The notes under the pieces are model-generated. The model was not told the origin of the DNA, searched no databases, and worked only from the letters and a program-made list of their open reading frames with translations. The translations under genes were made by a program, and so were the position numbers. A stretch of 35,458 nt of DNA, taken from positions 1 through 35,458 of the forward strand of contig MPMN01000032.1 of NCBI GenBank assembly GCA_002238525.1, in the 5' to 3' direction. Numbering within the stretch: the stretch's first letter is position 1; each line of letters opens with the position of its first letter. The DNA is from Flavobacteriaceae bacterium bin25 (lineage in GTDB: Bacteria; Bacteroidota; Bacteroidia; Flavobacteriales; Flavobacteriaceae). Positions 9,534 to 17,741 of this stretch are shown in pieces.

Positions 9534-10001
9534 ATGAAATCTTCAGTTGTTATTTTAAACAAAAGGGCTAGATTTGAGTACGAGATTCTTTCGGTGTACA
9601 CTGCTGGGATTGTCTTGACTGGCAGTGAGATCAAGTCAATCCGATTAAGACAGGCTTCGATTATTGAAAGTTTTTGTGAGTTCAATAAATCTCAAGAGTT
9701 GTTCATCATCAATATGCAAATTGAACCATATCAGTATGCTCATAATTTTTCTCATAAACCGAAATCAGCAAGAAAATTACTTCTGAATAGGAAGGAACTA
9801 AGGGTTTTACATCGAAAGGTAATCACTAAGGGTAACACCATTGTTCCTCTAAAGTTATTCATCAACAATAGGGGTTTAGCCAAACTTGATATCGCTCTTG
9901 CTAAAGGAAAGAAATTACATGATAAACGTCAAGATATCAAAGAAAGGGAAAACAAAAGAAATCTTGACAGAATACAAAAACAGCATCAATCACATAGGTA
10001 A
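9534..10001 (+). CDS. smpB: SsrA (tmRNA)-binding protein SmpB
   Basis: A 155-residue small basic protein that carries tmRNA to stalled ribosomes for trans-translation. Family landmarks are KRARFEYEIL near the start, GIVLTGSEIKSIR (about 28-40), the HKPKSARKLLLNRKEL segment, and the lysine/arginine-rich C-terminal tail (KKLHDKRQDIKERE...) that folds into the mRNA channel. I chose the ATG at 9534 rather than the TTG two codons upstream because it fits the family N-terminus. The gene ends 17 bases before the left end of an IS1595-type element, so the insertion landed just outside its 3' end. The first copy's target duplication (10011-10018) lies in this gap. Confidence 0.96.
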   Translation: MKSSVVILNKRARFEYEILSVYTAGIVLTGSEIKSIRLRQASIIESFCEFNKSQELFIINMQIEPYQYAHNFSHKPKSARKLLLNRKELRVLHRKVITKGNTIVPLKLFINNRGLAKLDIALAKGKKLHDKRQDIKERENKRNLDRIQKQHQSHR

Positions 10002-10018
10002 ATGAGAACTTAAAAAAA

Positions 10019-10976
10019 TTGAGGTCATCATTTTCGCTATATCAGATTTTTTTGATAGATTTTGTCCTTGTTCACCATTTTTTGTAATCAGATTGTTGAA
10101 TATCATCTCTTTACTCTGTGAACGATTTATTCTGAAGCAGAACTCGTTGAAGTATCTATCCAGATGGAAGTCGCTCACCCAGGAATAAGTGGTACGTATC
10201 CAAGACTTTATCTAGTGGTTCATCGTATGAAGATCCTTGAAGTTGAGTCCATTGTTGCTCTCAATCTGCGTAATGTTATAAGCCTCGGCTATTGGTCTAT
10301 ATCCTTTCGACTTGTCATGGTTATCTGGGCAGACTTACTGATATGATTGATAAAGATGAACTCAAGGGAGCGTGCCGAGAAATCTTCTATGCCCATGGCA
10401 TACATACGCCTAACCTTCCCCTCCTTGGTTAGCTGTACCGCTGTTACTGCTTTCTTTTTCTTGCTATCATAGCTACGCCCTATTTTTCCTTGTTCCACTC
10501 CACCCAGAACAAACTCGTCCACGTGTACTATACCATCCATAGGGTACTTGCCACTAGATTCCATAGCCTCTCTGACTTGTGCGTGAACAAACGGGCAGTA
10601 TTTTGAGTCACTTTACAGCGAACAGCTGTGTATCGTGCAGAAAGACTCTTGGCACTGGTTGACATCTCAAAGCAGATGAAAAAGGCCTTGCGTACACCGA
10701 ACTTTACCTTGTGGAACAAGGTGTTGGATGTAGCTGACTCGGTATGGCCACAGATGTTACACGTCCGGGAAAAATCCTTGCGTACCTGACAAGCCTTGTG
10801 TCCACATTGGACACATTTGAAGCCGTCTCTCCATTTGATCTCAGAGAGGTATTTCTTGCAATCTAAGTCCGTTTTGAAGCGTGCAGAGAACTCTAAGAGG
10901 TTTTGACCTTTAAAAATATTCATAATAACGTTTATATAGTAGGTATCAAAGATATGAAATTATATGCACACCTCAA
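10019..10976 (-). mobile_element. IS1595-family insertion element, copy 1 (degenerate)
   Basis: The ends were set by comparing the two full copies in this window. The left end begins TTGAGGTCAT, and the right end read inward begins TTGAGGTGTG, an imperfect terminal inverted repeat. The element is flanked by TAAAAAAA (10011-10018) and CAAAAAAA (10977-10984), fitting the 8-bp target duplication typical of IS1595 elements with one change. The single transposase frame inside is broken in several places, so the copy is dead. Its left end lies 17 bases beyond the smpB stop. Confidence 0.82.
10037..10923 (-). pseudogene. IS1595 (ISXO2-like) transposase, frameshifted, copy 1
   Basis: The frame starts at ATG 10921-10923 (MNIFKGQNLLEFSARFKTD). 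It has the family's N-terminal zinc ribbon (CVQCGH ... CNICGHTES), then TLFHKVKFGVRKAFFICFEM and the catalytic region HVDEFVLGGVEQGK. The C-terminus reads FNEFCFRINRSQ. Against copy 2 I see four lesions: a missing C near 10576 (frameshift), a deletion of about 22 bases near 10310, an in-frame TAG at 10212-10214, and an extra A near 10083. With these repaired the protein would end at 10037. No active transposase can be made from this copy. Confidence 0.85.
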
Positions 10977-11137
10977 CAAAAAAATATATGCACACAATTA
11001 TCGGGACACTGTCGTTCTATCTCTTATTCTAATATCAATACTTATACCTTATTTCTACCACTTGCCTAGAATACAAAAGATTAAAAATAAAAACACTATA
11101 TTTGTCTATATAAAAACATTATTAGTTAAATATTCTA

Positions 11138-11536
11138 ATGAAAGAACAATTTGAAATAGAAATAAATGACCTTAAAAAAAAATTGAGTTTTTGGGAAGAA
11201 AAAGTAAAACCATTCAATAAAGCCTTAGAAGGTATTGGAGCACATTGGGAAACAAATAGAGATAATAATGATTTACCACTTTCGTCTATACATCAAATAA
11301 CGAATATCATAGAAGAGCATTTTTATCCTAAAATTGAAGATTATGATGTTATACAAGACATTATTTACAATTACTCTTATAATGGTTATAGTGAATTAAG
11401 AGATTATTTATATAATTACCCTAATAATGAAGTTTCTGGGTATTCTTTGCAAGACATAAATAGTAAAATCAACATATTAAAAAGCGAAATACAAGAAAAA
11501 GAAAAACGATCAAAAAAAACAAATAAGAGAAGTTAG
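11138..11536 (+). CDS. hypothetical protein between the two IS copies
   Basis: A 132-residue acidic, tyrosine- and asparagine-rich protein that I do not recognise. It begins with a likely coiled coil (MKEQFEIEINDLKKKLSFWEE, heptad-like), has a central segment rich in aromatic residues (about 66-98), and ends in a second charged helix (INSKINILKSEIQEKEK) with a basic tail. There is no signal peptide or membrane segment. It is very AT-rich compared with the core genes, suggesting foreign origin. It lies between two same-direction IS1595 copies and may be a cargo survivor of an older island, or a fragment whose partners were lost. The ATG at 11138 has AT-rich surroundings and no clear ribosome-binding site. 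Confidence 0.6.
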   Translation: MKEQFEIEINDLKKKLSFWEEKVKPFNKALEGIGAHWETNRDNNDLPLSSIHQITNIIEEHFYPKIEDYDVIQDIIYNYSYNGYSELRDYLYNYPNNEVSGYSLQDINSKINILKSEIQEKEKRSKKTNKRS

Positions 11537-11561
11537 AATAAAAACAGAACTATTTAATTTT

Positions 11562-12544
11562 TTGAGGCAAATACTTAAGAACATATCAGATATTTTTGAT
11601 AGACTTTTTCCTTGTTGACCATCCTTGTTACTATATTGTTGAATATCGTTTCTTTATTCTGTGAACGGTTTGTTCTGAAGCAGAACTCGCTAAAATATCT
11701 GTTTAGGTTAAAGTCGCTTACCCATGAATAAAGTGGTACTTATCCAAGACTTTATCTGTTGTATCATGGTATGAAGAGCCACAAAGTGCAGTCCCTTGTT
11801 ACTCTCAATCCGGGTAATGTCATAATTCTCGGCTATTGGTCTATATCCTTTCCTCCCCGTGACGGGGAACAACAGATTGTCAGTGGTTATCTGGGCAGAC
11901 TTACTAATATGATCGGCAAAGATGGACTCAAGGGAGCGTGCAGAGAAATCTTCTATGCCCATGGCATACATACGCCTAACCTTTCCCTCCTTTGTTAGCT
12001 GTACCGCTGTTACTACTTTCTTTTTCTTGGTATCATAGCTACAACCTATTTTTCCTTGTTCCACTCCACCCAGAACGAACTCGTCCACGTGTACTATACC
12101 ATCCATAGGGTACTTGCCACTATATTCCATAGCCTCTCTGACCTTGTGCATGAACAGACGGGCATTCTTTTCGGTTACTCCATAGCGAACGGCCGTGCAC
12201 CTTGCAGAAAGACTCTTGGTACTAGTAGACATCTCAAAGCAGATGAAAAAGGCCTTAGGAACACCGAATTTAACCTTGTGGAACAAGGTATCGGCTGTAG
12301 CTGACTCGGTATGACTATAGATGTTGCATGTCCTGGGAAAATCCTTGCCTACCTGACAAGCTTTGTGTCCACATTTAACACATTTGAAGCCTTTTTTCCA
12401 TTTGATCTCAGAGAGGCATCTCTTGCAATCCAAGTCCGTTTTGAAGCGTTCAGAGAACTCTAAGAGGTTTTGACCTTTAATAAATATTCATAATTATCCT
12501 TTATTAATTGACATCAAAGATTTGAATGAAAGTATTCACCTCAA
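11562..12544 (-). mobile_element. IS1595-family insertion element, copy 2 (degenerate)
   Basis: Ends read TTGAGGCAAATACTT on the left (11562-11576) and, inward from the right, TTGAGGTGAATACTT (12530-12544). That is 13 of 15 identical, the clearest terminal inverted repeat in the window. The flanks share TAATTTT (11555-11561 and 12545-12551), consistent with a target duplication of 7-8 bases. Orientation is the same as copy 1. The element is 983 bp, about 25 bp longer than copy 1 because copy 1 has an internal deletion. Confidence 0.85.
11575..12491 (-). pseudogene. IS1595 (ISXO2-like) transposase, frameshifted, copy 2
   Basis: The central 240 residues are open, from FKTDLDCKRCLSEIKW through the zinc ribbon (CVKCGH ... 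CNIYSHTES) and HVDEFVLGGVEQGK to HTMIQQIKSWIS. The ORF is cut off at both ends. One extra base at about 12480 separates it from the ATG at 12489-12491. One extra T near 11730 throws the C-terminus out of frame, and the expected VSDFNLNRYFSEFCFRTNRS tail continues in another frame to a stop at 11575. The second zinc-ribbon pair has also lost a cysteine (CNICGH in copy 1 is CNIYSH here). Better preserved than copy 1 in the middle, but not functional as it stands. Confidence 0.85.
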
Positions 12545-12618
12545 TAATTTTTTATGAGAAACTATAAAAGATCATATCAAACGATGAATTTAGAAGAAAA
12601 AAGATATTTTCAAAAAAG

Positions 12619-13125
12619 TTAGGAAAAGAGAATAATAGCTGCTATAAAATTGAATATCCAAAATAACCAAACACCCCATGCAGTAATGGTTAATAAGTTC
12701 TTCTGTTTATTTAATAATGCGGTCTGTTTATTTAATAATGCGGTCTGTTTATTTTGAGTATCTATTATTATAGATTGAAAAGAATCATATTCTATGGATT
12801 CTAAAGAAACAGGAGTCTGTAAAAATGCATTCAATATTTCTGTTCTTTCTGTATCATCAACCCCTTTTTTGTATTTAATGCTATAAAATATTCCTTTTAA
12901 AATATCGCTATACTTTTCCCCGGATTTATTGTATAAAGTGTTTTTCCCATACGTCATTTTTTCTAATGAAAGATTTAATGTTTTCTCTTCAATAATTCTT
13001 TTACCTTGATAATACAAACCAAGAAAATTCTCAGGCAAATTTTTGTCATTAGGAATGCCTTCAATATCAAAACTTAAAATATATTTATAAACTTCAGATA
13101 TCGTTAATGAATCTTTTTTCGTCAT
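12619..13125 (-). CDS. hypothetical tail-anchored membrane protein with heptad repeats
   Basis: A 168-residue protein of no recognised family. The first 120 residues are soluble and charged (TISEVYKYILSFDIEGIPND at the start). A stretch with repeated NKQTALL units follows (about 126-145), two exact copies and a third partial one, encoded by a 21-bp tandem repeat and likely to form a short coiled coil. The protein ends with one hydrophobic helix (about 148-167, ITAWGVWLFWIFNFIAAI), so it should be anchored in the inner membrane with its body in the cytoplasm. It is divergent from the ATPase-nuclease gene at 13435, sharing a 309-base upstream region. It may be a functional partner of that gene or just a neighbour. 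Very AT-rich. Confidence 0.7.
   Translation of the reverse strand: MTKKDSLTISEVYKYILSFDIEGIPNDKNLPENFLGLYYQGKRIIEEKTLNLSLEKMTYGKNTLYNKSGEKYSDILKGIFYSIKYKKGVDDTERTEILNAFLQTPVSLESIEYDSFQSIIIDTQNKQTALLNKQTALLNKQKNLLTITAWGVWLFWIFNFIAAIILFS
12702..12754. repeat. 21-bp in-frame tandem repeat, 2.5 copies
   Basis: Two identical 21-bp units (12702-12722 and 12723-12743) begin TCTGTTTATTTAATAATGCG, and a partial third unit follows (12744-12754). The unit length is a multiple of three, so changes in copy number would add or remove NKQTALL heptads of the protein at 12619-13125 without breaking the frame. Confidence 0.9.
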
Positions 13126-13434
13126 TTCAATCTTAATTTTTTTCTTTCCTTTAATATACGAATGTAATAAAAAATTATGAGTTACTCATTTAACCCGAAT
13201 TATACCATTTTGTCACTATACTTACTCAATAAGTTTATATGTTTACTCTACGGCTAAACAGCTTAGGCATTAAATTTTCTATGGGTAATTTTATTGTTTA
13301 AACGGTACTATTCATACTAACCTCAAATTAGACCTTTTGGGGGAGACTTCCTCAAACGATTGATGGTATTTCTTTAAGTATTATTGATTTCTACCGTATC
13401 CTAAACCCTCTATTAATATTGCGTAGATTTGTAT
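13126..13434. other. intergenic region between divergent island genes
   Basis: No gene. The region would hold the promoters of both divergent genes, but I found no convincing TAnnTTTG element with a spaced TTG on either strand. It is AT-rich like the rest of the island. Confidence 0.45.
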
Positions 13435-15498
13435 ATGCCTGAGAATTCAACAAATTTAAAACATAGGGTTAATAAATTACACCTGCCGTGGACAAAGTCT
13501 CTATATCCATTATATGAGACCATAAGCAATTCTATTCATGCAATTGATGAGGAAAAAAGGAATAACCCAAATCTAAGTGGAACTATTGAGATAAAACTAA
13601 TTAGAAATGGCCTGGACATAACACTGAGCAAATTAAATGACGTTAATGTGTATCCTATTGATTCTTTTGAAGTCATGGATAATGGCATTGGTTTAAATGA
13701 GGACAATTACAATTCCTTCCAAGAATTTGACAGTGAGTATAAATTAGAAATCGGTGGAAAAGGAATAGGAAGATTCATCTGTCTTAAAGTTGTCAGCAAG
13801 ATGCAAATCAACAGCATATTTGCAGATAATGGAAAATTTCGATTTAGAAATTTTGGATATAAAAAAACAAAAGAAGGGTTCGAGAATTATGAAGAGGGTG
13901 TTTCAGATGAAAAGGTATCAAAGACAAAGGTTTGTTTAATTGGTTTCAATGAAAAATTCAAAAAAAACATTCCCAAATCAATTACCGAGTTAGGTAGAAG
14001 GATTATAACACACTTCCAACTATATTTTCTTCAGAAGAAAGAACCTGAAATAATTCTTATAAATCAGAACAATCAAAAAGTTAATTTAACAGAATTATAT
14101 AGCAAAGAATTCAAAAGTGGAATTGAAAAGGACGATTTAACTATTGGAAATATGTCTTTTGATATTTTTATTGCTAGATCGTACGAAGCTAAAAGCCATA
14201 AAATACATTATTGTGCACACGATCGAACGGTAAAAGAGGAAGGTCTTTCAAAATATATTCCTGATTTAAAAGATCCAGTTAAAGAATCAGAAGACGATCA
14301 AGGGTATTATTTTCAAGTTATTGTAGTTGGTGAATATCTCAATAAACATGTAAACGAAGAAAGAAAAGGGTTCAATTTTCAGTCTGATAAGGATGCGGAT
14401 GAAGAATTGGATGCGGATGAAATCACCCTATCTCATATCAGGGAAAAATCTATTCGATGTACAGAAAAAATATTGAATGAAATATTGACAAAAAAAAGAA
14501 AAGAAAAACTCGAAGTATATAAACCAATGATTCAAAAATATTACCAGAATTATAATGTAGTTTTCAATCACAATAAGGAATCAGTTGAAAAATTACCTGC
14601 TGGGTTAAGCAAAGAAGAACTTGATTTACATTTATATGAAATAGAAAGTAAGTGGCGTTATAATGTTAAAGAGAAGGGATTGGATTTGCTAGAAAAGAAA
14701 AAAGACATTACTACTATTGAGGATTACAAAATTCTATATGATAAATTTTTAACTGAATTCAATTCGGTGGGGCAATCAGATTTATCTCGATATGTTATAC
14801 ACAGACGCTCAGTAATAGATTTATTGGAAAAACTCATAGAACTAGATGATAATAGAAAAATTACAAATGAGGATATAATTCATAGTCTATTCTTTCCCAT
14901 GCGAGAGACTGATGATTCAATAACTAATGAGAAACAAAATCTTTGGCTAATAGACGAGCGACTTAATTTCAATACATTTTTAACTTCGGATAAATCATTT
15001 AAGCAGGTGCCAGAATTAAATTCTCAATCGACCGAAAGAACTGACCTATTAATTCAAAAAGATGAGACTTTTCGTAATGCGGTATTATATTCAGAAGATT
15101 ATAAACCCTATCAATCATTTACAATTGTAGAGTTTAAAAAACCAGACAGAAATGATTATATACTTGGTGATAAAGAAAGAGATCCCCTAAGGCAAGTAAA
15201 ACGATATATTAGGGAGATAATCAAGGGGAAGGTAAAGAAGAAGGGTAGGAAGATTGAAGCTACAGAAAAAACTCCGTTTTATTGCTATATAGTTGCTGAT
15301 TTAACTTCTAAATTGATTGAAATAATTGAGGACGATGGATATATTAAAACACCTGATGGATCTGGTTATTTTCGATTCTACGATGCTGAAAGGTATAAGT
15401 ATAATGCATACGTTGAAGTTCTTCCTTTCGATAAAATAATTTCTGATGCTAAGCAGAGGAACAAAGTTTTGTTCGATAAATTAAACATACCTATCTGA
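13435..15498 (+). CDS. GHKL ATPase fused to a PD-(D/E)XK nuclease-like domain; candidate defence protein
   Basis: A 687-residue protein. The N-terminal third has the GHKL (HSP90/MutL-type) ATP-binding motifs: ExxxNSIHA with E28 and N32, DNGIG at 82-86, and GGKGIGR at 107-113. A long helical middle region follows (about 330-500). The C-terminal part carries a PD-(D/E)XK signature of RecB-like nucleases: D537, then E566-x-K568 in FTIVEFKKP, then QxxxY at Q587/Y591. The pairing of an ATP-driven clamp-type domain with a nuclease recalls MutL, but neither half looks like MutL itself. I used the ATG at 13435, not the TTG two codons upstream. It stands alone, rightward, in an AT-rich IS-scarred island, so DNA surveillance or antiphage defence is the likely but unproven role. 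Confidence 0.8.
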   Translation: MPENSTNLKHRVNKLHLPWTKSLYPLYETISNSIHAIDEEKRNNPNLSGTIEIKLIRNGLDITLSKLNDVNVYPIDSFEVMDNGIGLNEDNYNSFQEFDSEYKLEIGGKGIGRFICLKVVSKMQINSIFADNGKFRFRNFGYKKTKEGFENYEEGVSDEKVSKTKVCLIGFNEKFKKNIPKSITELGRRIITHFQLYFLQKKEPEIILINQNNQKVNLTELYSKEFKSGIEKDDLTIGNMSFDIFIARSYEAKSHKIHYCAHDRTVKEEGLSKYIPDLKDPVKESEDDQGYYFQVIVVGEYLNKHVNEERKGFNFQSDKDADEELDADEITLSHIREKSIRCTEKILNEILTKKRKEKLEVYKPMIQKYYQNYNVVFNHNKESVEKLPAGLSKEELDLHLYEIESKWRYNVKEKGLDLLEKKKDITTIEDYKILYDKFLTEFNSVGQSDLSRYVIHRRSVIDLLEKLIELDDNRKITNEDIIHSLFFPMRETDDSITNEKQNLWLIDERLNFNTFLTSDKSFKQVPELNSQSTERTDLLIQKDETFRNAVLYSEDYKPYQSFTIVEFKKPDRNDYILGDKERDPLRQVKRYIREIIKGKVKKKGRKIEATEKTPFYCYIVADLTSKLIEIIEDDGYIKTPDGSGYFRFYDAERYKYNAYVEVLPFDKIISDAKQRNKVLFDKLNIPI

Positions 15499-16419
15499 TT
15501 TTTGTCCTCGTTTCATTGAGTTCTTGATAGGAAATAAATGAAAACAGAATGCAGTCACTATTGATAAATATGCCGATTGAGTTTTTTAATGATCAGATTA
15601 ATAAAACCTACTTTGATTGATCAGGTAAAGATTGTTCCCTTTGTTGTGATCGAAATCACAACCGTTTATTTCGTTTTAATTCCCTATTGAAAAGCAGAAC
15701 CATGTTTGTATATGTCTTTTGTAATCTTGACTTGAGGGTAATCTTATCGAAAGTATATAACTGAAGCCCCCTATTTTGATTTTCACATTTGGAAATTCGC
15801 TTCATTTATGTAGATTTTTAGTCGTGATATTCTCCTATCCTGATTAGATTTACCAAGCAGTAAATCTTAACTTTCAGCCCTTAGCGCTGGATCCTTAGAT
15901 TTTAATTCCCCTACAAATCAAAGGGCCGTTTTCTAGTCCCCCCTATACCATGAAGGATAATCACCTCAGGGGTTAAGTCTGTAAAGCAATCTTGGGTTTT
16001 CCAATCGGAGCCATAACAGCTTCGCGAAATTTAATTTTAGATTCTTAAATAGCCTATATTTATTCGGTATTAAATTGATTATTAATTAAATGGAAGGCCA
16101 GTGTTCGACATTGACTTTAGTTCTAAGGTAAATAATCTGAGAATTTTCGATCTGCTATCCAATTAAATTCTGTTAATCTTAACGTTGCATGAGCTGTATA
16201 ACCACTAAATTTGGCTATTTTATGAGAAAGTCATCTTATTCGTCGGATATCTAAATTGAAATGCATATCCTAAAAATACACAATGTAGATAGTTTCCTTT
16301 CCTTATTTGATTTATCATGTCAACTACCAAGTACACAATGTAATCATAGAGATTTTTTTTTGGTCTTATATTAGCATTTTGATTTATTGTTCGCATTGAG
16401 AAATGGAAGTTTTTAGAAA
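15499..16419. other. gene-free right part of the accessory island
   Basis: About 0.9 kb with stops in all frames and no credible gene. It contains the perfect palindrome at 15643-15662. It also has a relatively GC-rich patch (15870-16025) in which a short minus-strand reading, KFREAVMAPIGKPKIALQT, looks protein-like before a stop. That patch could be a decayed gene remnant. I could not identify it. The left boundary of the core genome probably lies in this stretch. Confidence 0.5.
15643..15662. promoter_or_regulatory. perfect palindrome, CRP/FNR-like operator or terminator stem
   Basis: GTTGTGAT-CGAA-ATCACAAC is an exact 8-bp inverted repeat with a 4-base spacer. It fits the TGTGA-N6-TCACA pattern bound by Crp-family regulators. 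It is followed by CGTTTATTTCGTTTT, so it could instead be the stem of a rho-independent terminator for the gene ending at 15498. That gene ends 144 bases before it. The two readings cannot be separated here. Confidence 0.5.
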
Positions 16420-17385
16420 GTGTTGAAAGTTGGAGTGCTAGGTGCCGGATATCTGGGTAGAATTCATCTGAAAAATCTCAATGAATCACCCCACTATTCC
16501 ATCATCGGCTATTATGATCCTAAAGTAGAACTAAGCCAACACAATAACTCTTTGAAGCCAATCAAGAAATTTAATTCAGCAGAAGAATTAATCGATTGTG
16601 TTGATGTTGTAGATATAGTTACCCCTACCATCATACATCACCAAATGGCACAATTGGCAATAAAAAAAGGAAAACACGTTTTTATTGAAAAACCAATTAC
16701 CAAAACAGAACAACAAGCAAATCAGATTATCAAACTAGCCAATAACAATAACATAAAAGGACAAGTAGGACATGTTGAACGCTTTAATCCAGCATTTAAA
16801 GCCGTCGAAAAGAAAATTGACAATCCAATGTTCATAGAAACTCATCGCCTGGCTGAATTCAACCCCCGTGGAACCGATGTCAGTGTCGTTTTAGACCTGA
16901 TGATTCACGATATAGATATTGCTCTACAGATAGTTGATTCTAAGGTAGCCCAAGTCCACGCATCAGGGGTTCCCGTCATTAGTAAAACACCCGATATATG
17001 TAATGCCCGAATTACTTTTGAAAATGGGTGTGTGGCAAACTTGACTGCCAGTCGAATCTCCCTTAAAAAAATGAGAAAATCAAGAATCTTTCAAAAAGAT
17101 ACTTATATCTCTATTGATTTTCTCTCGAAAAAAGTTGAATATGTAAAACTCAAAGATGCCCCCGATAGACCCGAAGACTATTCCCTAATATTGAAAAATG
17201 CCGAAGGTGAAAAAAAACAATTGATATTTGATAACCCCGAAGTAAAAAGTACTAATGCAATTTTGGATGAACTAAACAGCTTCGCCCAATCAATTATAAA
17301 CAATACCAAACCCAAACCCTCTCTTGAAGATGGTGCAAAAGCACTTAAATTAGCTCTTGAAATAGAAAAACTCTGCAACAAATAG
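16420..17385 (+). CDS. Gfo/Idh/MocA family oxidoreductase
   Basis: A 321-residue NAD(P)-dependent oxidoreductase. The N-terminal Rossmann fold has VGVLGAGYLGRIHLKNL with GAGYLG at about 8-13, and the family's EKPIT motif follows at about 93 (HVFIEKPITKT). A later GHVERFNPAF and the catalytic-region helix with DLMIHDIDIAL are typical of the branch close to sugar-nucleotide or UDP-GlcNAc-type dehydrogenases, but the substrate cannot be read. There is no usable ATG: the frame opens with GTG (16420) followed directly by TTG, with AGAAAG upstream as a weak ribosome-binding site. It is the first core-like gene right of the accessory island. Confidence 0.88.
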   Translation: MLKVGVLGAGYLGRIHLKNLNESPHYSIIGYYDPKVELSQHNNSLKPIKKFNSAEELIDCVDVVDIVTPTIIHHQMAQLAIKKGKHVFIEKPITKTEQQANQIIKLANNNNIKGQVGHVERFNPAFKAVEKKIDNPMFIETHRLAEFNPRGTDVSVVLDLMIHDIDIALQIVDSKVAQVHASGVPVISKTPDICNARITFENGCVANLTASRISLKKMRKSRIFQKDTYISIDFLSKKVEYVKLKDAPDRPEDYSLILKNAEGEKKQLIFDNPEVKSTNAILDELNSFAQSIINNTKPKPSLEDGAKALKLALEIEKLCNK

Positions 17386-17727
17386 ATTGGCAATTGGTTT
17401 TCAATATAATTGCCGTTGACCTCACTATATAATTAATCTAACACATCAAAACAAATACAATCTAGAAATTGAGCAAACCTACAATACATCCCCATACATA
17501 CCTTCTTTATAGAACCGCCTTAATCCAACGAATGAATTCCTATCAGATTTTCTTATCCAATATCCCAATAAACTATCACTTTTAGTGTTTCTTACTGTAA
17601 CAAGATGACTCTCCCATCTATGCTAAATTAGAGGTAACTTTTATCCTAAAAATCAATTGCTTTTCATACTATAAGAATCCAGTGATTACTCTATTAATTA
17701 TGCTTTTTTATTGAGTTGTGGTAAATG
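17386..17727. other. intergenic region before the YggS-family gene
   Basis: About 340 AT-rich bases with no gene and no clear hairpin terminator for the preceding oxidoreductase. The right end carries a -7 promoter-like element, described separately. Confidence 0.4.
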
Positions 17728-17735
17728 TAAATTTG
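17728..17735 (+). promoter_or_regulatory. possible -7 element directly before the YggS-family start
   Basis: TAAATTTG lies exactly 6 bases before the ATG at 17742, the same octamer and spacing as before the glutaminyl cyclase gene. If it is a real promoter the mRNA would be leaderless or nearly so. The candidate TTG -33 element is only about 14 bases upstream, which is too close, so confidence is low. Confidence 0.35.
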
Positions 17736-17741
17736 CTATCC

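Noticed and set aside
10903-11154. 83-residue plus-strand ORF with one hydrophobic segment next to IS copy 1
   Set aside because: It begins inside the IS end on the opposite strand to the transposase, has no ribosome-binding site, and its composition follows the AT-rich DNA. Most likely chance.
10019-12544. Composite transposon made of the two IS1595 copies carrying the ORF between them
   Set aside because: Each copy has its own flanking duplication, and no shared duplication is seen at the outer ends (TAAAAAAA against TAATTTTT).
12702-12754. CRISPR-like repeats
   Set aside because: Units are directly adjacent without spacers and encode in-frame heptads. This is a coding tandem repeat.
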